From NCBI GenBank assembly GCA_963931865.1, contig OZ007512.1:9433160-9497159 (forward strand): a DNA stretch of 64,000 nucleotides. The letters run 5' to 3'. How positions within the stretch are numbered: position 1 is the stretch's first letter; each line of letters opens with the position of its first letter. A program made the position numbers and the translations under genes. The notes under the pieces were generated by a model, which worked only from the letters and a program-made list of their open reading frames with translations, did no database searches and had not been told where the DNA came from. Below are positions 23,366-34,440 of this stretch, piece after piece. Origin of the DNA: Axinella damicornis (lineage: Eukaryota; Porifera; Demospongiae; Axinellida; Axinellidae).

Positions 23366-25169
23366 TGCACAGGGCGCTGTCTGGCGCTGGATCACTCACT
23401 CATACCAATGGCACACTGCATGTACACTTGCAGGCAACAAACTCCTGGTAGACAGCACTTTGTCCCTTTGATTGGCCATAAATACATACCTTCAGCCACT
23501 TGTACTGCCCAGAGTAATATCTGTGAGAGAGGAGGCTTCTTGTGCTCTTGGTGAATGTAGTCGTAGATGGAACCTTTTTCAGCAAATTCTGTGAAATAAA
23601 TACAAGTGATGGAGACAGTTCCCTATGTTTATAGTTTCACTACAGAGTGCATATGGTTCTTATTTCATGCCTCACGCCGCATTAGAATTCATATAACCAC
23701 CCGCAAATAAAACAATGATTGTGTTTATAGACTTGATTTTCTCTGTTTCAAAATTTGAAATTATCTGTGTGATAGCCGTTACGGTACTTCTTACTATGCA
23801 AAGGTAGTTCTGATCACTTCCAAATTTTCATTGTGCATGCATTATGTGTAGGTTGGTGATGGCCTTCCGAGTCTATGAGTAATGCATCTTCAAAATTGAC
23901 GCTGAGATTCGGTAACCTTTCTGTTGCTAATCCCCTCATCACCATATGATGTTTGGCACACCTGTGACAATGTAGTGCACAGTGTTCTGTATGGCTGTCC
24001 CGTAGTACTGGATGATGGAGGGATGATCCAGTGAACTGAGGATTCTGATCTGAACAGATACAGTGGGAAACTCATAAGACCTGGACTCTAGAAATAGAGC
24101 TGTAGAGGAAGTGCATTAGAATCCAGAAACTGACCAATCACACTGCACATAATAAAAATATTTAGTCTTATTATTATAGCTTACCTCTCGTTCCACCAAT
24201 ACCATCATCATCTTGATGGCCACAGTCTTGTTCTGAGAAATCCATCGTCCCTTGAACACCGTTCCAAACCCACCACTTCCCACAGCCTCTTTGAACTCCA
24301 GGTCAGAGTACTCAATGTCAGCTAGGCTTAGTTTGTTCAAGCTGCTACCTATAATATATCAGACACACAGATTGTCATACAGAATACTGTGGTATGAAGA
24401 ATGTGCTACATTGAAGCTGTAATATAAGACATAGTGTAGCTAGCATTGCTCATACCATCGCTGCCCGCTGTGCAACCCATGCACTAGCTGACACAGCTAA
24501 GTTGTCACAGATCTGCTAAAGTACTTCAGGTATGTATACTTGCTTGTACATTTCACCTATGTTTATTTCTCCCAAATAAAAGTGGCTATAAAATTCTAGT
24601 CTGAAGCAATGCTTAGGGCTAGCCTTAGAATTCATAATGGTTTCTCTTTCAGCAATGCCCACTGGTTGCACCCTGCACCAGACTGCGGAAACCCTGCTAC
24701 TGTATAACAATACATACATATGAGAGTAGACATGCTCTACACTTACCAAGTATGCTAACTGGGGAGGCCCGGGGTGGGGGTGGAGGTAGACAGATGACTC
24801 CTCCCCTCTGTGGAGTTGGCAGTGCATCTGCACAGAAATTAACACGTACAGTGATAAACTATACCGGACCCCTTCAAACACAAACAACATCGTATCTTAT
24901 TTGACCCGGACTGAGCTTGTTACACAGTCTGCGAACATTAATGTTTGATATTCGCTGTATGCCAGGCATCTGATGAAGTAGTTCCTTCTCAAAGGAACTT
25001 GTGCTTAGTGAACTGTCTGTAACCTTCCAACAGCTGTGCACCAGAGGATCAGCTCAACTGTAGCCATTGGGAGAGTTCCCCGGGAGTGCTAGTTTGGCAT
25101 ATGGTAGGAAATAGGGTTGACTTTCATATTTTCTATGTAATTGCAAACAGCATACTGAAATGGAATCTC

Positions 25170-25357
25170 AGTATACTAGTGAATACACTGGGGATGGTTC
25201 AGTATACTAGTGAGTACACTGGGGATGGTTCAGTAAACTACTGGATACACTGGAGATGGTTCAGTATACTAGTGAGTACACTGGGGATGGTTCAGTAAAC
25301 TACTGGATACACTGGGGATGGTTCAGTATACTACTGGAGACACTGGGGATGGTTCAC
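25170..25357. repeat. 31-bp minisatellite, six units
   Basis: Six 31-base units based on ACACTGGGGATGGTTCAGTA, alternating CTAGTGAGT and CTACTGGAT variants. It lies between the death-domain exons and the linker exon of gene C. Two related units occur at 27670-27735 in the same gene. Confidence 0.85.
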
Positions 25358-25449
25358 TAAGTGTATTATCACTCATGGCATACTTAAAAGACATAAGTAG
25401 TGGACGTATCATGTGTGTGTGCGTGTGGGTGGGGGGGATTACTTTACTT

Positions 25450-25560
25450 TTCTTTCACCAGCTGTAATAGTTCGTGATACTTCCCATGCTCACCACCTAT
25501 CTGCCCGCTATACAGAGCATTGGCAACCAGCATCCATCTGGGAGCAGAGTGCACTACGTA
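25450..25560 (-). pseudogene. Degenerate death-domain exon remnant
   Basis: The minus-strand translation gives APRWMLVANALYSG then GKYHELLQLVKEK, closely matching APSWMLVADALYAG and GKYHKLSQLVKNK in the exon at 25814-26098. Only the 3' half is recognisable. The upstream half is lost and no acceptor is evident. It is probably a decayed tandem copy. Confidence 0.6.
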
Positions 25561-25813
25561 CTTTGCACATTCTCAGTCCCATCCCAGCCCAACATAAACA
25601 AGTTTCCTTGGGAGCCCTTGTTTGACACCAAGGTTTCCATGGCAACCATTGCAACACCCCAGGGTGTTAATCTTTGTGCGATAATAGTCTTTATCGTGAT
25701 AATTGTTTTTTATCATGATAAATATGATATTGGATATCCATTATTGTGTTCAGTACAAGTGTGGCACTGTTTTAATGACACAGCGGCATGCAGGAAGACT
25801 GAATTTATCTTAC

Positions 25814-26098
25814 CTTTGAGGTATTTGTTTTTCACCAACTGCGACAGTTTGTGGTACTTCCCATATACATCATCATTGAATCCTGCATACAGAGCATCTG
25901 CAACCAGCATCCAGCTGGGAGCAGGGTGGTGGTTGCACCATTCTTCCAACATGGCCTGCTTGCGTTGTGTGTCATCGGAGTACTTCTTCTTGATCTCGCT
26001 CCATATCGACTGGGGCACATCAAGGTAGTAGCCCAGATAATCCAACTCCACCACCTCTTCCAGTACACTACACAGGTTGGCAACCGTCAGTGTAGCCT
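25814..26098 (-). CDS. Death-domain-like exon 3 of gene C
   Basis: A 285-nt exon between TTAG and GGTAAG encodes about 95 residues: LTVANLCSVLEEV, then LGYYLDVPQSIWSEI, then MLEEWCNHHPAPSWMLVADAL. The spacing of LEEV, LGYYL, MLEEW and SW..LADAL matches the six-helix death-domain pattern. It begins with two codon bases and ends with one, so it splices in frame to the linker exon at 24827. Death domains mediate homotypic assembly of signalling complexes. The combination with a downstream kinase is IRAK/RIPK-like. Confidence 0.65.
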
Positions 26099-26334
26099 CT
26101 AATTGGAGAGTAAGTCACACCCGCATAATAATACAACAACAATTCAGGAGACCATATAAGGTGCATTCAGACATCACAGTGTGGGTCACTGGGTAACATG
26201 CAACTGAAGGCATCCAGGTATCTGGGTCCATGGTATGTTTATGGTTCACAGCAGTTCCAATGACCTGCAAAGCCTGTCAAAGTACATGACAGTAGCCTCA
26301 AACTCAGGTGCACTGCCTGGGTTCAAGGAAGCCT

Positions 26335-26915
26335 TGTTCCCAGGCTCTCGTTCTAGGACAGGAGAAGAGAACCTGGTAACATTGGGGCAGTTAAACCGTG
26401 GACTTCCGCCGCCAGGATCTTGGCGGAACCAATCAGATTGCAGAAGGAAAACATGTGACTATTTTGTAGGCGTGTTTACCTTCACTGCCGTGCTAACGCA
26501 GGAATTGTAGACTCAGAAATGAGCGTCAAGGACGAAGCACCCCTCAAAGGTTGGTAAAAGGGAGATGACAGATGTGCGCGACGGCCACTGGTCTTAGAGT
26601 GCTGTTCACTTTGGTTTGTTTGCGGGATCAGCTCGCTCATCGTCTGTCACCGCTTACGGGATCGACGGTTCGCAAGGTGAGTTGTCCGGTTTGCTTGCAA
26701 GAAGTATCTCGTATCTCTAGCCCTCGGGGATGCCTTGAGAACGAAGAGTAATAGTTCGAATAGCGTGTGACTGATTTGTAACTCACGTGACATTCACTAC
26801 AAAAGTAGGAGTGTCCTTTGTTTATCACATGAATGATGACGCGCCGGAAGTCCACGGTTTGACCCCCCCCAATGATACCAGGCTCTCTTCTCCCTTCCGA
26901 GAACGAGAGCCTAGG
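26335..26915. mobile_element. Terminal-inverted-repeat element between death-domain exons
   Basis: The left arm (CAGGCTCTCGTTCTAGGA ... CCGTGGACTTCCGCCG) matches the reverse complement of the right arm (CGCCGGAAGTCCACGG ... GAACGAGAGCCTAG) over about 75 bases. The roughly 430 internal bases have no supported ORF. It is intronic in gene C. Confidence 0.6.
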
Positions 26916-27394
26916 TTCAAGGCTAACATGTATTGACAGATGTGTTGCATGCTGTCATAGAAACTCCATGTGTCAAAATGTTGGTTTCCAAGGCAACGAG
27001 TTATGTACCTACATTCTCATGGATGTAAGATTACTGTGCAAGTTCACACTTCACTGTAGATCGGCCTTTTCGAATGCACAACCTTACCAAAGGTTAAGCT
27101 AAGTAAATGCTGCTCAAGACTTGTGATGGGTGGGCCCTTGGTACACTGCTTTTGAACCCTGCTCAGTAACTTTTGCTTGAAGAGGGGAGTGGGTGCTTGA
27201 TACGCGGTGAGTGCTTGATACATACTCTACGGTACATACACACTTACATGTACGCACGTACATAGCGAAAAATGACACTTGCAGGCAATGCCAAATTATT
27301 ATACACACATCTAACAGTTGGTGAATGTGCAGAACTTTATTGCTTGAACTTTACGATAATATTATTATACTTCTCAGACCCCACCCACCCATAC

Positions 27395-27631
27395 CTGGCT
27401 GTCGTTGGAAATACTTCGTCACTCTTTCCAGTGCTGCTTGTTCCTGTCCATAATACAACACCCCAGCAAGAACTTGCCAAGATGCATTAGGCACGGTAGT
27501 GATAAAATACTGGAGCTTCTCTTCCCTGCTCCCACACCTCTTGCTTGGCACAACAAGGAAGAACCCTAAGGTATCAGAGTCCTGAACACTTTCAACAGCA
27601 GTGGTGACATTGGAGAGGGTGAAGGTAGGGT
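27395..27631 (-). CDS. Death-domain-like exon 2 of gene C
   Basis: A 237-nt exon between CTACAG and GGTATG. It reads FTLSNVTTAVESV, then DTLGFFLVVP, REEKLQYFITTVPNASWQVL and GVLYYG. It is shorter than the 25814-26098 exon, lacking several residues before the EEKLQYF helix, but keeps the LG-F and NASWQVLAG positions. Entry and exit phases are identical to the other two, so exons can be shuffled without frame change. It is probably a divergent death-fold domain. Confidence 0.55.
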
Positions 27632-28854
27632 CTGTAGGGAGGGGAGAAAGAGAAACGAGAGGAACTGTGTGTGAGTACTGGAGATGGTTCTGTATACCAG
27701 TGGATATACTGGGGATGGTTCAGCATACTAGCGTTGCTAGGCAACTGTGGTGTCCTTATCAAAACTGTGGCTTCTATCCTTCCCTCAGTTTTATGTACCT
27801 ATTCCCTCAGGCTTCACCCCTCAGACGGGAATACATAAAATCCTCCCAGTACAACTATCACATACGTCATAGCTAGTGGATAGCCTCGTTCCCAGGCTCC
27901 TCCCCAGCTTTTTATTGCATAGTGTACATAAAATGGGAGAGAGCCTGGAAAATTTCATCACGTGCACGATGACATAATATTATGTACTATGCATGATTTT
28001 ATTATTGCCATCACCCAGTGCTATAGCTCATGTTCCTTTTATATTCGTCGATACCACAGGGCCGGCACAGCAGGGTGGGCCATGGCCCACCCAATTCTCA
28101 GGCCAGGTAGTTTTTTTTTTGAGCATTGAGGCAACATCGAGCGCTCAGTCAATCGACACTCGCACCCTTACTCGTGATCAGGTCATAGCCTCGTTCCCAG
28201 GTGCCTGGGAATGAAGCTAATTATAAGCTGTGGCGATTCGTTCCGTCGTACCTAGCCTCGTTCCCAGGCCCCGCCCCCGGCTTTTCGTCGCTTCGATGGC
28301 GGCCGCTGGACCTGCAATCCTCTTACATCTGGAACTTGCAGTGCAAAGCACAAAGTTGCCACGAGAGCCTATCCTGATTTTTCCGCGCTTCGCGCATACT
28401 GATCAACACTTCGCACCTCTGCACACTGCCTTCAGAAGCGATTCTGGCCCACCCTATATCTTTTACAGTGATCCGGCCCTGTATCACTCTCACCTCCTAT
28501 TTCGTAATGTTGTTATGGTAACTTCAACAGAGCAACAATTTCATTCCACAGGGAGTAACTAATTAATCCACTAACCACAAATAATGGGTTCTCTTATGTG
28601 AATCTAGTTGCTGAAATTACATAGGAGATAGTATGCCTACGAATGAGGCTGCCGTGATCATGAGCACCAGAGATCGTGTACATCAGTGTTCTTCTCAGAT
28701 TCGGCACCAATTGCTTTTGCTTATGAACCAAGGAATAGCTCAACCAGCTATAGATAGGTTAAACCTTCCGGGTCTACAGGTGTTAGAGAGCCCCGGCTGC
28801 AGAAGGGTGTCTATAGGTTTCAAATAAAGATGGTCAGCGAAAACAGCAGTCAAT

Positions 28855-29475
28855 AGAGTAGGGCCGTGGGAAAACCCGGACCGGACCGACGGGAAGTGAA
28901 ATACCTTGAGAGAGAATTACCAAAACAACTCTGATGTTGTGCGCAAACTTCAACGAATAACATGTATCACTTACAGGGAACTGATGGAGGAGTTTCGTGG
29001 GACCTGAAGTAGCTTCAGCAAAGGTACTGTCTGTATTGCTACTGCATTTGTACTTCGCGTTGCATTTTATGTGTCAAGCTTACAGCAGATCAGGGGGCAA
29101 GTCTCATGGAATAACTAATATTCGATGCTTTGTAGTATAGATTACTCGCACTCGTTTGGCCCAGCTCTCTCACGTACCTAGCACCGTGAAACGCCAAGAA
29201 ATGCCTGGTTGCCTCCTTCAAGTCATCCTTGAATTCGGGGTCGTTGCTACCGGCAGATTTGGACCCCGTCGCGGCCAGCTTACTAACACTTTGTGGCTTC
29301 AAAATACTGTCCAAATCAGCCAACTCGTAAGACTATCTGACTTCCCCTCACGAGGTAATGCCGCAATGGCTACTTCACCATCCAGAGTAAACTATTTTCT
29401 CTACACATGGAAACACAAAAGACTACTTCCGGTCGGTCCGGTCTGGTCCGGTCCAGTCCGGGTTTTTACCACGGC
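28855..29475. mobile_element. Element bounded by GGCCGTGG...CCCGGAC inverted repeats
   Basis: The left end (GGGCCGTGGGAAAACCCGGA then CGGACCGACGGGAAGT) is matched by the reverse complement of the right end (ACTTCCGGTCGGTCCGG then GTCCGGGTTTTTACCACGGCC). The interior includes a 77-codon minus-strand open frame at 29090-29323 with SKLAATGSKSAGSNDPEF and a GTACGT donor-like site after FHGAR. I do not recognise the product. Confidence 0.45.
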
Positions 29476-29719
29476 CAATGGCCTAGCATGAACAAAACCT
29501 TAGCCTCAAAATATAGGGAAGCCATTGTAAATACAATCAACCCACCACATTACTAGTGGGTGAGGCCCAACAGACAAATATAATAGTCTTCCCAGCACCC
29601 CACCCACCCAGCTCAAAGCAGTGCGCTTCTTCCAGTATAATTATACTGCCAGCAATTCAAACAGGAGTGTGAATGAGGCAACATGTAACTGCACACTGGC
29701 ATGTCTGTGGACAACATAC

Positions 29720-29983
29720 CCTCGACTGGCTCTGCATTGTGGCGGATCTTGTCTGCTGTCTCTGATTCATTAAATTCATCAAGTCGGTGTATGAGCCTCC
29801 TCCAGGAGGGTGCTGGGTCCATGAAGAACCACCAGTCAACCAACACCCTCCTGTGACTCTTGGGTGGATAGTTAGCTAGAATTTCATAATATTTTGATTG
29901 TGACACACACAGGCACAAACACAGGGTCTCCCACGTCACCTCCTCCACTGCCTCTATCACTGTCTCTGGCGTCAGTGGAGCAG
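29720..29983 (-). CDS. Death-domain exon 1 of gene C
   Basis: A 264-nt exon between CTGCAG and GGTATG. It encodes LTPETVIEAVEEV, then WETLCLCLCVSQSKYYEI, RRVLVDWWFFMDPAPSWRRL and IHRLDEFNES. The W..L..CL start, VDWW and PSW-RL-HRL positions fit a death domain well, including the conserved tryptophans. It is phase-1 symmetric, joining in frame to 27631. No start codon or signal peptide was found upstream, so the gene 5' end is unknown. Confidence 0.65.
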
Positions 29984-30276
29984 CTGCAGTCAGGGAGAAC
30001 AGAGCAATGAAGTAAACACTGAACACAGCAGACCAGATATTGCTTATTTGATTGAGTTATTGGGTCTCCATCGCTTCTCATGGTTGATGAAGTTATGTAA
30101 GTGTTAGCAACATGTGTAGCTCTATAGCTTTGATTATCCGTAGCAACACAGGAATCAATATAATTATAGTTGTGGTGCGGTATTAGCGCAATTTGTACAA
30201 CAGTACGGACGAGTCCAGTAGCTACACTTATATTCTATAGTTGCAGTCTCACAAACACTGCTACCATATATATACT

Positions 30277-30555
30277 AGGGGCAAAAAAATTTTCCACAAA
30301 AATTCTAGGGGATTTAGTGATGGCCTGTCACATTCCATGCACCTCACGAAAAACCTAAGAAACAAGAGGAAATGCCATTAACCAGCCTCAGTCCCATCCC
30401 ATTTATAAAAAAAGTAGAATTTAGGGATGGGATGGGACTGAGGCTGGTTAATGGCATTTCCTCTGGTTTCTTAGGTTTTTCGTGAGGTGCATGGAATGTG
30501 ACAGGCCATCACTAAATCCCCTAGAAGTTTTGTGGAAAAAATTTTTGCCCCTAGT
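30277..30555. mobile_element. 279-bp near-perfect inverted repeat
   Basis: The arms start CTAGGGGCAAAAA and run about 130 bases each, containing GGATTTAGTGATGGCCTG and CCATTAACCAGCCTCAG, with a loop of about 15 bases. It could extrude a long hairpin or yield double-stranded RNA if transcribed. No ORF. Confidence 0.85.
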
Positions 30556-31290
30556 TTGTGCACTTTTGTGAGCGCATGAAATGCGTAGCTTATAGGTGTT
30601 GCTACATATACCTAATCACCATGTCAGCAAAGGAAAGCTATCACAGTCTCTCATGATGGCAGTGATGGATGTGGACCTTCTGCTGGGCATTGAGCAGGCT
30701 TTGCTGCTTCCATTAATAATATTGTTCTACGCATGTTGCTCTTGTCATCAGCTAGCTACAAGTCTTTGGGAGGTGGTGGGCATTCACCCTTCATCAGATC
30801 AGAGAGCTTGATGGCAGTCATAATAATTATAGGTCACGTACATGCAATGGCTCCATATAATAGCTTATAACTCCAGCCTCACTCACAGTTCTGGTCAGTA
30901 TTGGTACAAGTACAAAGTCTTGTTCTGCACTGTAGCTACGTCATGAAAAACAAAGCCACGCCCCCATGATGGCACAGCCACTATAGATCTTGACAAGAAC
31001 AGGTTGGTAGAAATTCCTCTCAGCGTTAGTGAGCCACCAGATGACGGACTGACAAGGATTCAGTAAGTGTCTCAAACGCAGCTATCACAAGCAAAAAGAA
31101 CACAACATGCGCTTGCATGTGAAATGCGCATGCGCAATTGGTGGAACGCGTGACCTCTGGCTGCCTCAAAATGGCGTCGTGCTACAATTTCGTCGAATGG
31201 TAGCTAGCCAAAACTGCTGTTCTTGCCAGTTCGCAGACAAAAGGGCTCAAAGACTCTACTGCGGAGAAAGCGGTGTTGTTCTGTGCTTAA

Positions 31291-31892
31291 CCCTTTAAGC
31301 CCCATTGACATCTATAGGCGTCATTTAGACCCTATGCACTTGTAGGGCTTCTCGCCAGTCCAAAAAGAGACCAAAAAGTCTTCAGAGGGCCTAGGGACGA
31401 CTTTAAGGCACGAACTCAAAAATTTGGTCAGATTTTGGCGCGCCTCCCCCACTAAACGTACAAGCGGGGGGGTTTCGAAGGGGGGGGCGGCAGCCCCCCC
31501 TTCGGCCTGTCGTGGGCGTTTTTGATTTTAATGAGATTCATTGACCCGAGAATTTTTGATTCTAATGATATTCATAGACCCCACCCAGGGCCTCAAGAAA
31601 ACCTGCAAATTGGTGGTGTAAGGTGTGCCATCAGTCAGATCTGGCCCAAGTTTAGGGAAATGCTGGGCGAAAATCCGGCTGACATCCACCTTTGGCCTCC
31701 GATTGCTGGCCTTGTGGGGGGTCATGAATATCATTAATGGTATTACCAGAGGGGTCTCTCCATGTGTGCGGGCCCCACCAAGTTTGGCCGCTGAGGAGCG
31801 AATGCTGTGGGAGAGGAGTACCTTCGAAAGTGGTGTGCGCTGAATGCATGAAAATGTGTTGTCTTGGTGGGAAGAATTCGGTGGTTAAAGGG
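31291..31892. mobile_element. 602-bp element flanked by TTAA (piggyBac-like MITE)
   Basis: The ends CCCTTTAA and TTAAAGGG are inverted and flanked on each side by TTAA (31287-31290, 31893-31896), which is the target duplication expected of piggyBac-type elements. The interior has G-rich and C-rich stretches and no transposase. Confidence 0.6.
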
Positions 31893-32987
31893 TTAAATGA
31901 GCTCAAGGATCGACTCCTTCCGTTGGTGAGCTATGCTTGACTATGAGAAAGAAGAAAGAAGAAGATGACGAAATCGGAATTTTACAGCAACTTGTCTCTC
32001 GACTCCCGCGTACTCTCAGGTACGTTTCAGAGTGTTTTTGTGAACTGCTAGGCAGTGTCATTCTGTCTGCATGCTTGGTTTGGGCCTTTGTAGCTTCTTT
32101 AGCTGTTTTCCTGCTAGTGTATCAGTATGGTAAATTCGAAATTTCCTTGGCCATCCCTAAATAGAGAACGCTATCGCGTTCTCTGATATTAGATGAATGA
32201 AGGGAGAAGGATTGGAAACATGTTGATAATCTACAAATAGGCATGTTTAATGTTTTGTGCACCCTAGGTGACTGTGAAAGCCAGAACTCAGGAACACGTA
32301 ACGGAACACGGAATGGAAGTACAAAGGTCAAATATGGTAGTGGTAGTATACGCTGGAGGATCACAATGTATAAAATACCTCAATATCAGTCAGATTTGTT
32401 ATGTATGAGGGTTGGAGAAGCTCTAGCCTATATACCCTGGTCACAGGTCAGTCCGTAGGCGCTCTCTGAGTCACTAATGTGCTCTGATAGCAGTTGGTTT
32501 GGCCATTGTGATCTTTCATATACATAGTTATACAACGACAAAATATTTAAGTCCCGGTATGAAGCTCTACAACTTTGTGCAGTCAGATCACCCTATGCTG
32601 GAACTAGCTAGTGATTGAGCCAGAGAGAAGTTGGTCTGCAGGAGCAATTTCAGTGGTGTGGGTCCTGTTGAATTGTATGACACAGCTGCTGTTTCTACAT
32701 ATGGCTACCATGGACACAATATGTACAGCCAAGAGTTCATATGAACTCTTGGTACAGCCCTTTAGTACAGGAAGAGAGTGGTCTGAGACATAATTAATGT
32801 TATCAGTTTGAGAATACGGACGGGTACACCAACATGGTGGCTATATTGTGCACTTTTGGAGATAGCAGCTTCTGTGGTGACCTCGGCAAACAAAATCGCG
32901 CACCAATAATGCAAATCGAACAAAATGTGATTGATATGTAGGCATATAGAGCTATTGTACTTGTTACTTCACTGAAGTTGCTCTCTT

Positions 32988-33176
32988 ACAGCGAATTTCA
33001 GTTGTGTTCGAATCTCCGTGTTGCGTTCGTATGGCACGCCGTCATATGCTCGCTTCCGTACAGAATCGCGTATACAATGGATGTCAGCAGAACCAGCTCG
33101 AAAATCGGTCTACACGCAATTCCGTACGGAAGCGAACGCAACACGGAGATTCGAACGCAACTGAAATTCGCTGTAG
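32988..33176. mobile_element. Tc1/mariner-like MITE
   Basis: Inverted arms of about 45-50 bases beginning TACAGCGAATTTCAGTTG and including TTCGAATCTCCGTGTTGCG are mirrored at 33125-33176. The termini CAG...CTG next to TA fit Tc1/mariner. No ORF of its own. Confidence 0.65.
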
Positions 33177-33273
33177 CATGTTCAAACAGTACGTTGAGGC
33201 CTCTTTCCTCGAGTCTGTAGATGCACTCAAAAGGCATTTTAGGGTAGTTTGGGTGAATCCTGTAGTCCATTCC

Positions 33274-33377
33274 CAGCTTCGTTCCCAGGCCTTCTACAAC
33301 TCCAGATTTTGATCACTTGTAGTATCCAAAAACTGTGGTCAAAAACTGGAGGTGTAGAAGGCCTAGGAACAAGGCTA
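33274..33377. mobile_element. TAGCCTCG-family MITE
   Basis: It starts CAGCTTCGTTCCCAGGCC and ends GGCCTAGGAACAAGGCTA. It is flanked by GTCCATTCC (33265-33273) and GTCCACTCC (33378-33386), a 9-base direct repeat with one mismatch. Confidence 0.65.
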
Positions 33378-33782
33378 GTCCACTCCAGTAAGAACGACCA
33401 AGCTTCTGGGATTCTAGCAATGACTTGGATACAAGTTACACAAACAACATGTCAAAGCGAACATAACTGCTGTGCCGCTGCCGCCGTAAATCAAGAACAA
33501 TCACCTGATCTGATGTGTTAGTGCATGTTTACTGTAATTAGTGGGCATGCCATTTGGACCTTGGCAACTCTTCAGTATATGTAACTCAAAAATCCTAGAA
33601 GCATTGAAATGTACTAGTGTTGCCAGTTATTGACCAGTTATTTACACCGCCAGTCAATTATTGGCTTACTATTTTAATAACCAGTTATTGTCTGTACTGG
33701 AACCAAGATCTGTTTTGTGTGTTTTGAACCATGATTGCCATCATTGCATGCATTTGTAAAGTTCTGTACAGACCTTTGCAGG

Positions 33783-33910
33783 TAGCCTCGTTCCCAGGCC
33801 GTCTGCCAGTCGCGCGCGCATCGCATACGTGACCTTTGAACCCTTGTCAGGGTTCAAAGGTCACGTATGCGATGCGCGCGCAACTGGCAGACGGCCTGGG
33901 AACGAGGCTA
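33783..33910. mobile_element. TAGCCTCG-family MITE forming an almost perfect 128-bp palindrome
   Basis: The two arms are almost exact reverse complements: TAGCCTCGTTCCCAGGCCG at the left and CGGCCTGGGAACGAGGCTA at the right, with a tiny centre around CCCTTGTCAGGG. It is flanked by the perfect 9-base direct repeat CTTTGCAGG (33774-33782 and 33911-33919). Confidence 0.85.
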
Positions 33911-34440
33911 CTTTGCAGGTTGGTTGTTCTGCAAGCTGTACTAACAAGTTTACTATTGATGACATACGTAGCATACCACATCGCCAATTAACAGGTCAAT
34001 ATCCAATATGAGGCTTCCAATTACTGGTTAGTGTAATAAGGAGAAGGTTCACAAATGAACCATCCTGCATAAAATAGCCTTTGTTAGTAAATTCGCCAAT
34101 TGCTGAATAAATACTACAGCTGCACAATCTCTACTAATTAAGTTTATGCTATCAGGCTACTGAAGGTTGGTACACCTGAGGATAATATTAAATTTTAGGA
34201 AAACCCCACTGTGATTGCAAGGCTGCAGTAGAGGTTTATGATTTGCATGCTGGTAGACTTGTACCATTCCTAGCAAAAAGTGATGTGCAACAAGTGTAAC
34301 CTCGTTCCCAGGCCCCACCCAAAACTGGGGCCTGGGACGAGGCTACAAGTTCACAGTCGTACAGTAAGGGAATGTATGGAACTAGCAAGGATAGTGCAGA
34401 TGATCCGGTATAGTTTAGTGGTTCAGTTGGTGTGGCTGTG

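Larger units (their letters stand above)
20360..24827 (-). pseudogene. Kinase C: MLK/ZAK-like kinase with a 1-bp frameshift, plus linker exon
   Basis: Minus-strand exons, 5' to 3': 24827-24747 (proline-rich linker), 24348-24185, 24049-23962, 23588-23490, 22869-22813, 22184-22156, 21940-21855, 21744-21607, 20735-20661 and 20413-20360 (TGA). Motifs are GSGGFGTVFKGRW, VAIK, IIHRDLKSSN, ICDLGSAR and CDVYSYGVLLFEIATQ. The metal-binding-loop exon is 86 nt against 87 in every paralogue. After SAR the frame runs into TAG, where kinase B reads on with SLEHTAR. Taken literally, the protein would lose the activation loop and C-lobe. This could be a genuine null, a polymorphism or a base error. All other junctions are intact. 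Exon sequence, introns and order mirror kinase B in inverted orientation. Confidence 0.7.

Noticed and set aside
22809..23399. 196-codon minus ORF rich in LHPLQLLL
   Set aside because: It is the translation of the GAGCAGCAGCTGAAG minisatellite inside an intron of kinase C.
25170..25357. CRISPR-like regular array
   Set aside because: Units are 31 bases joined head to tail with no unique spacers, in an animal intron. It is a minisatellite.
29984..30026. Hydrophobic signal-peptide-like run (VYFIALFSLTA) before death-domain exon 1
   Set aside because: There is no in-frame ATG before an upstream stop, and the DNA reads as a polypyrimidine tract with a CTGCAG acceptor.
31937..32164. 75-codon plus ORF with a hydrophobic stretch (VILSACLVWAFVASLAVFLL)
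   Set aside because: It could be a small membrane protein, but there is no homology, no clear promoter and it starts next to a transposon end. A GTACGT inside it could equally be a splice donor. Not supported enough to annotate.
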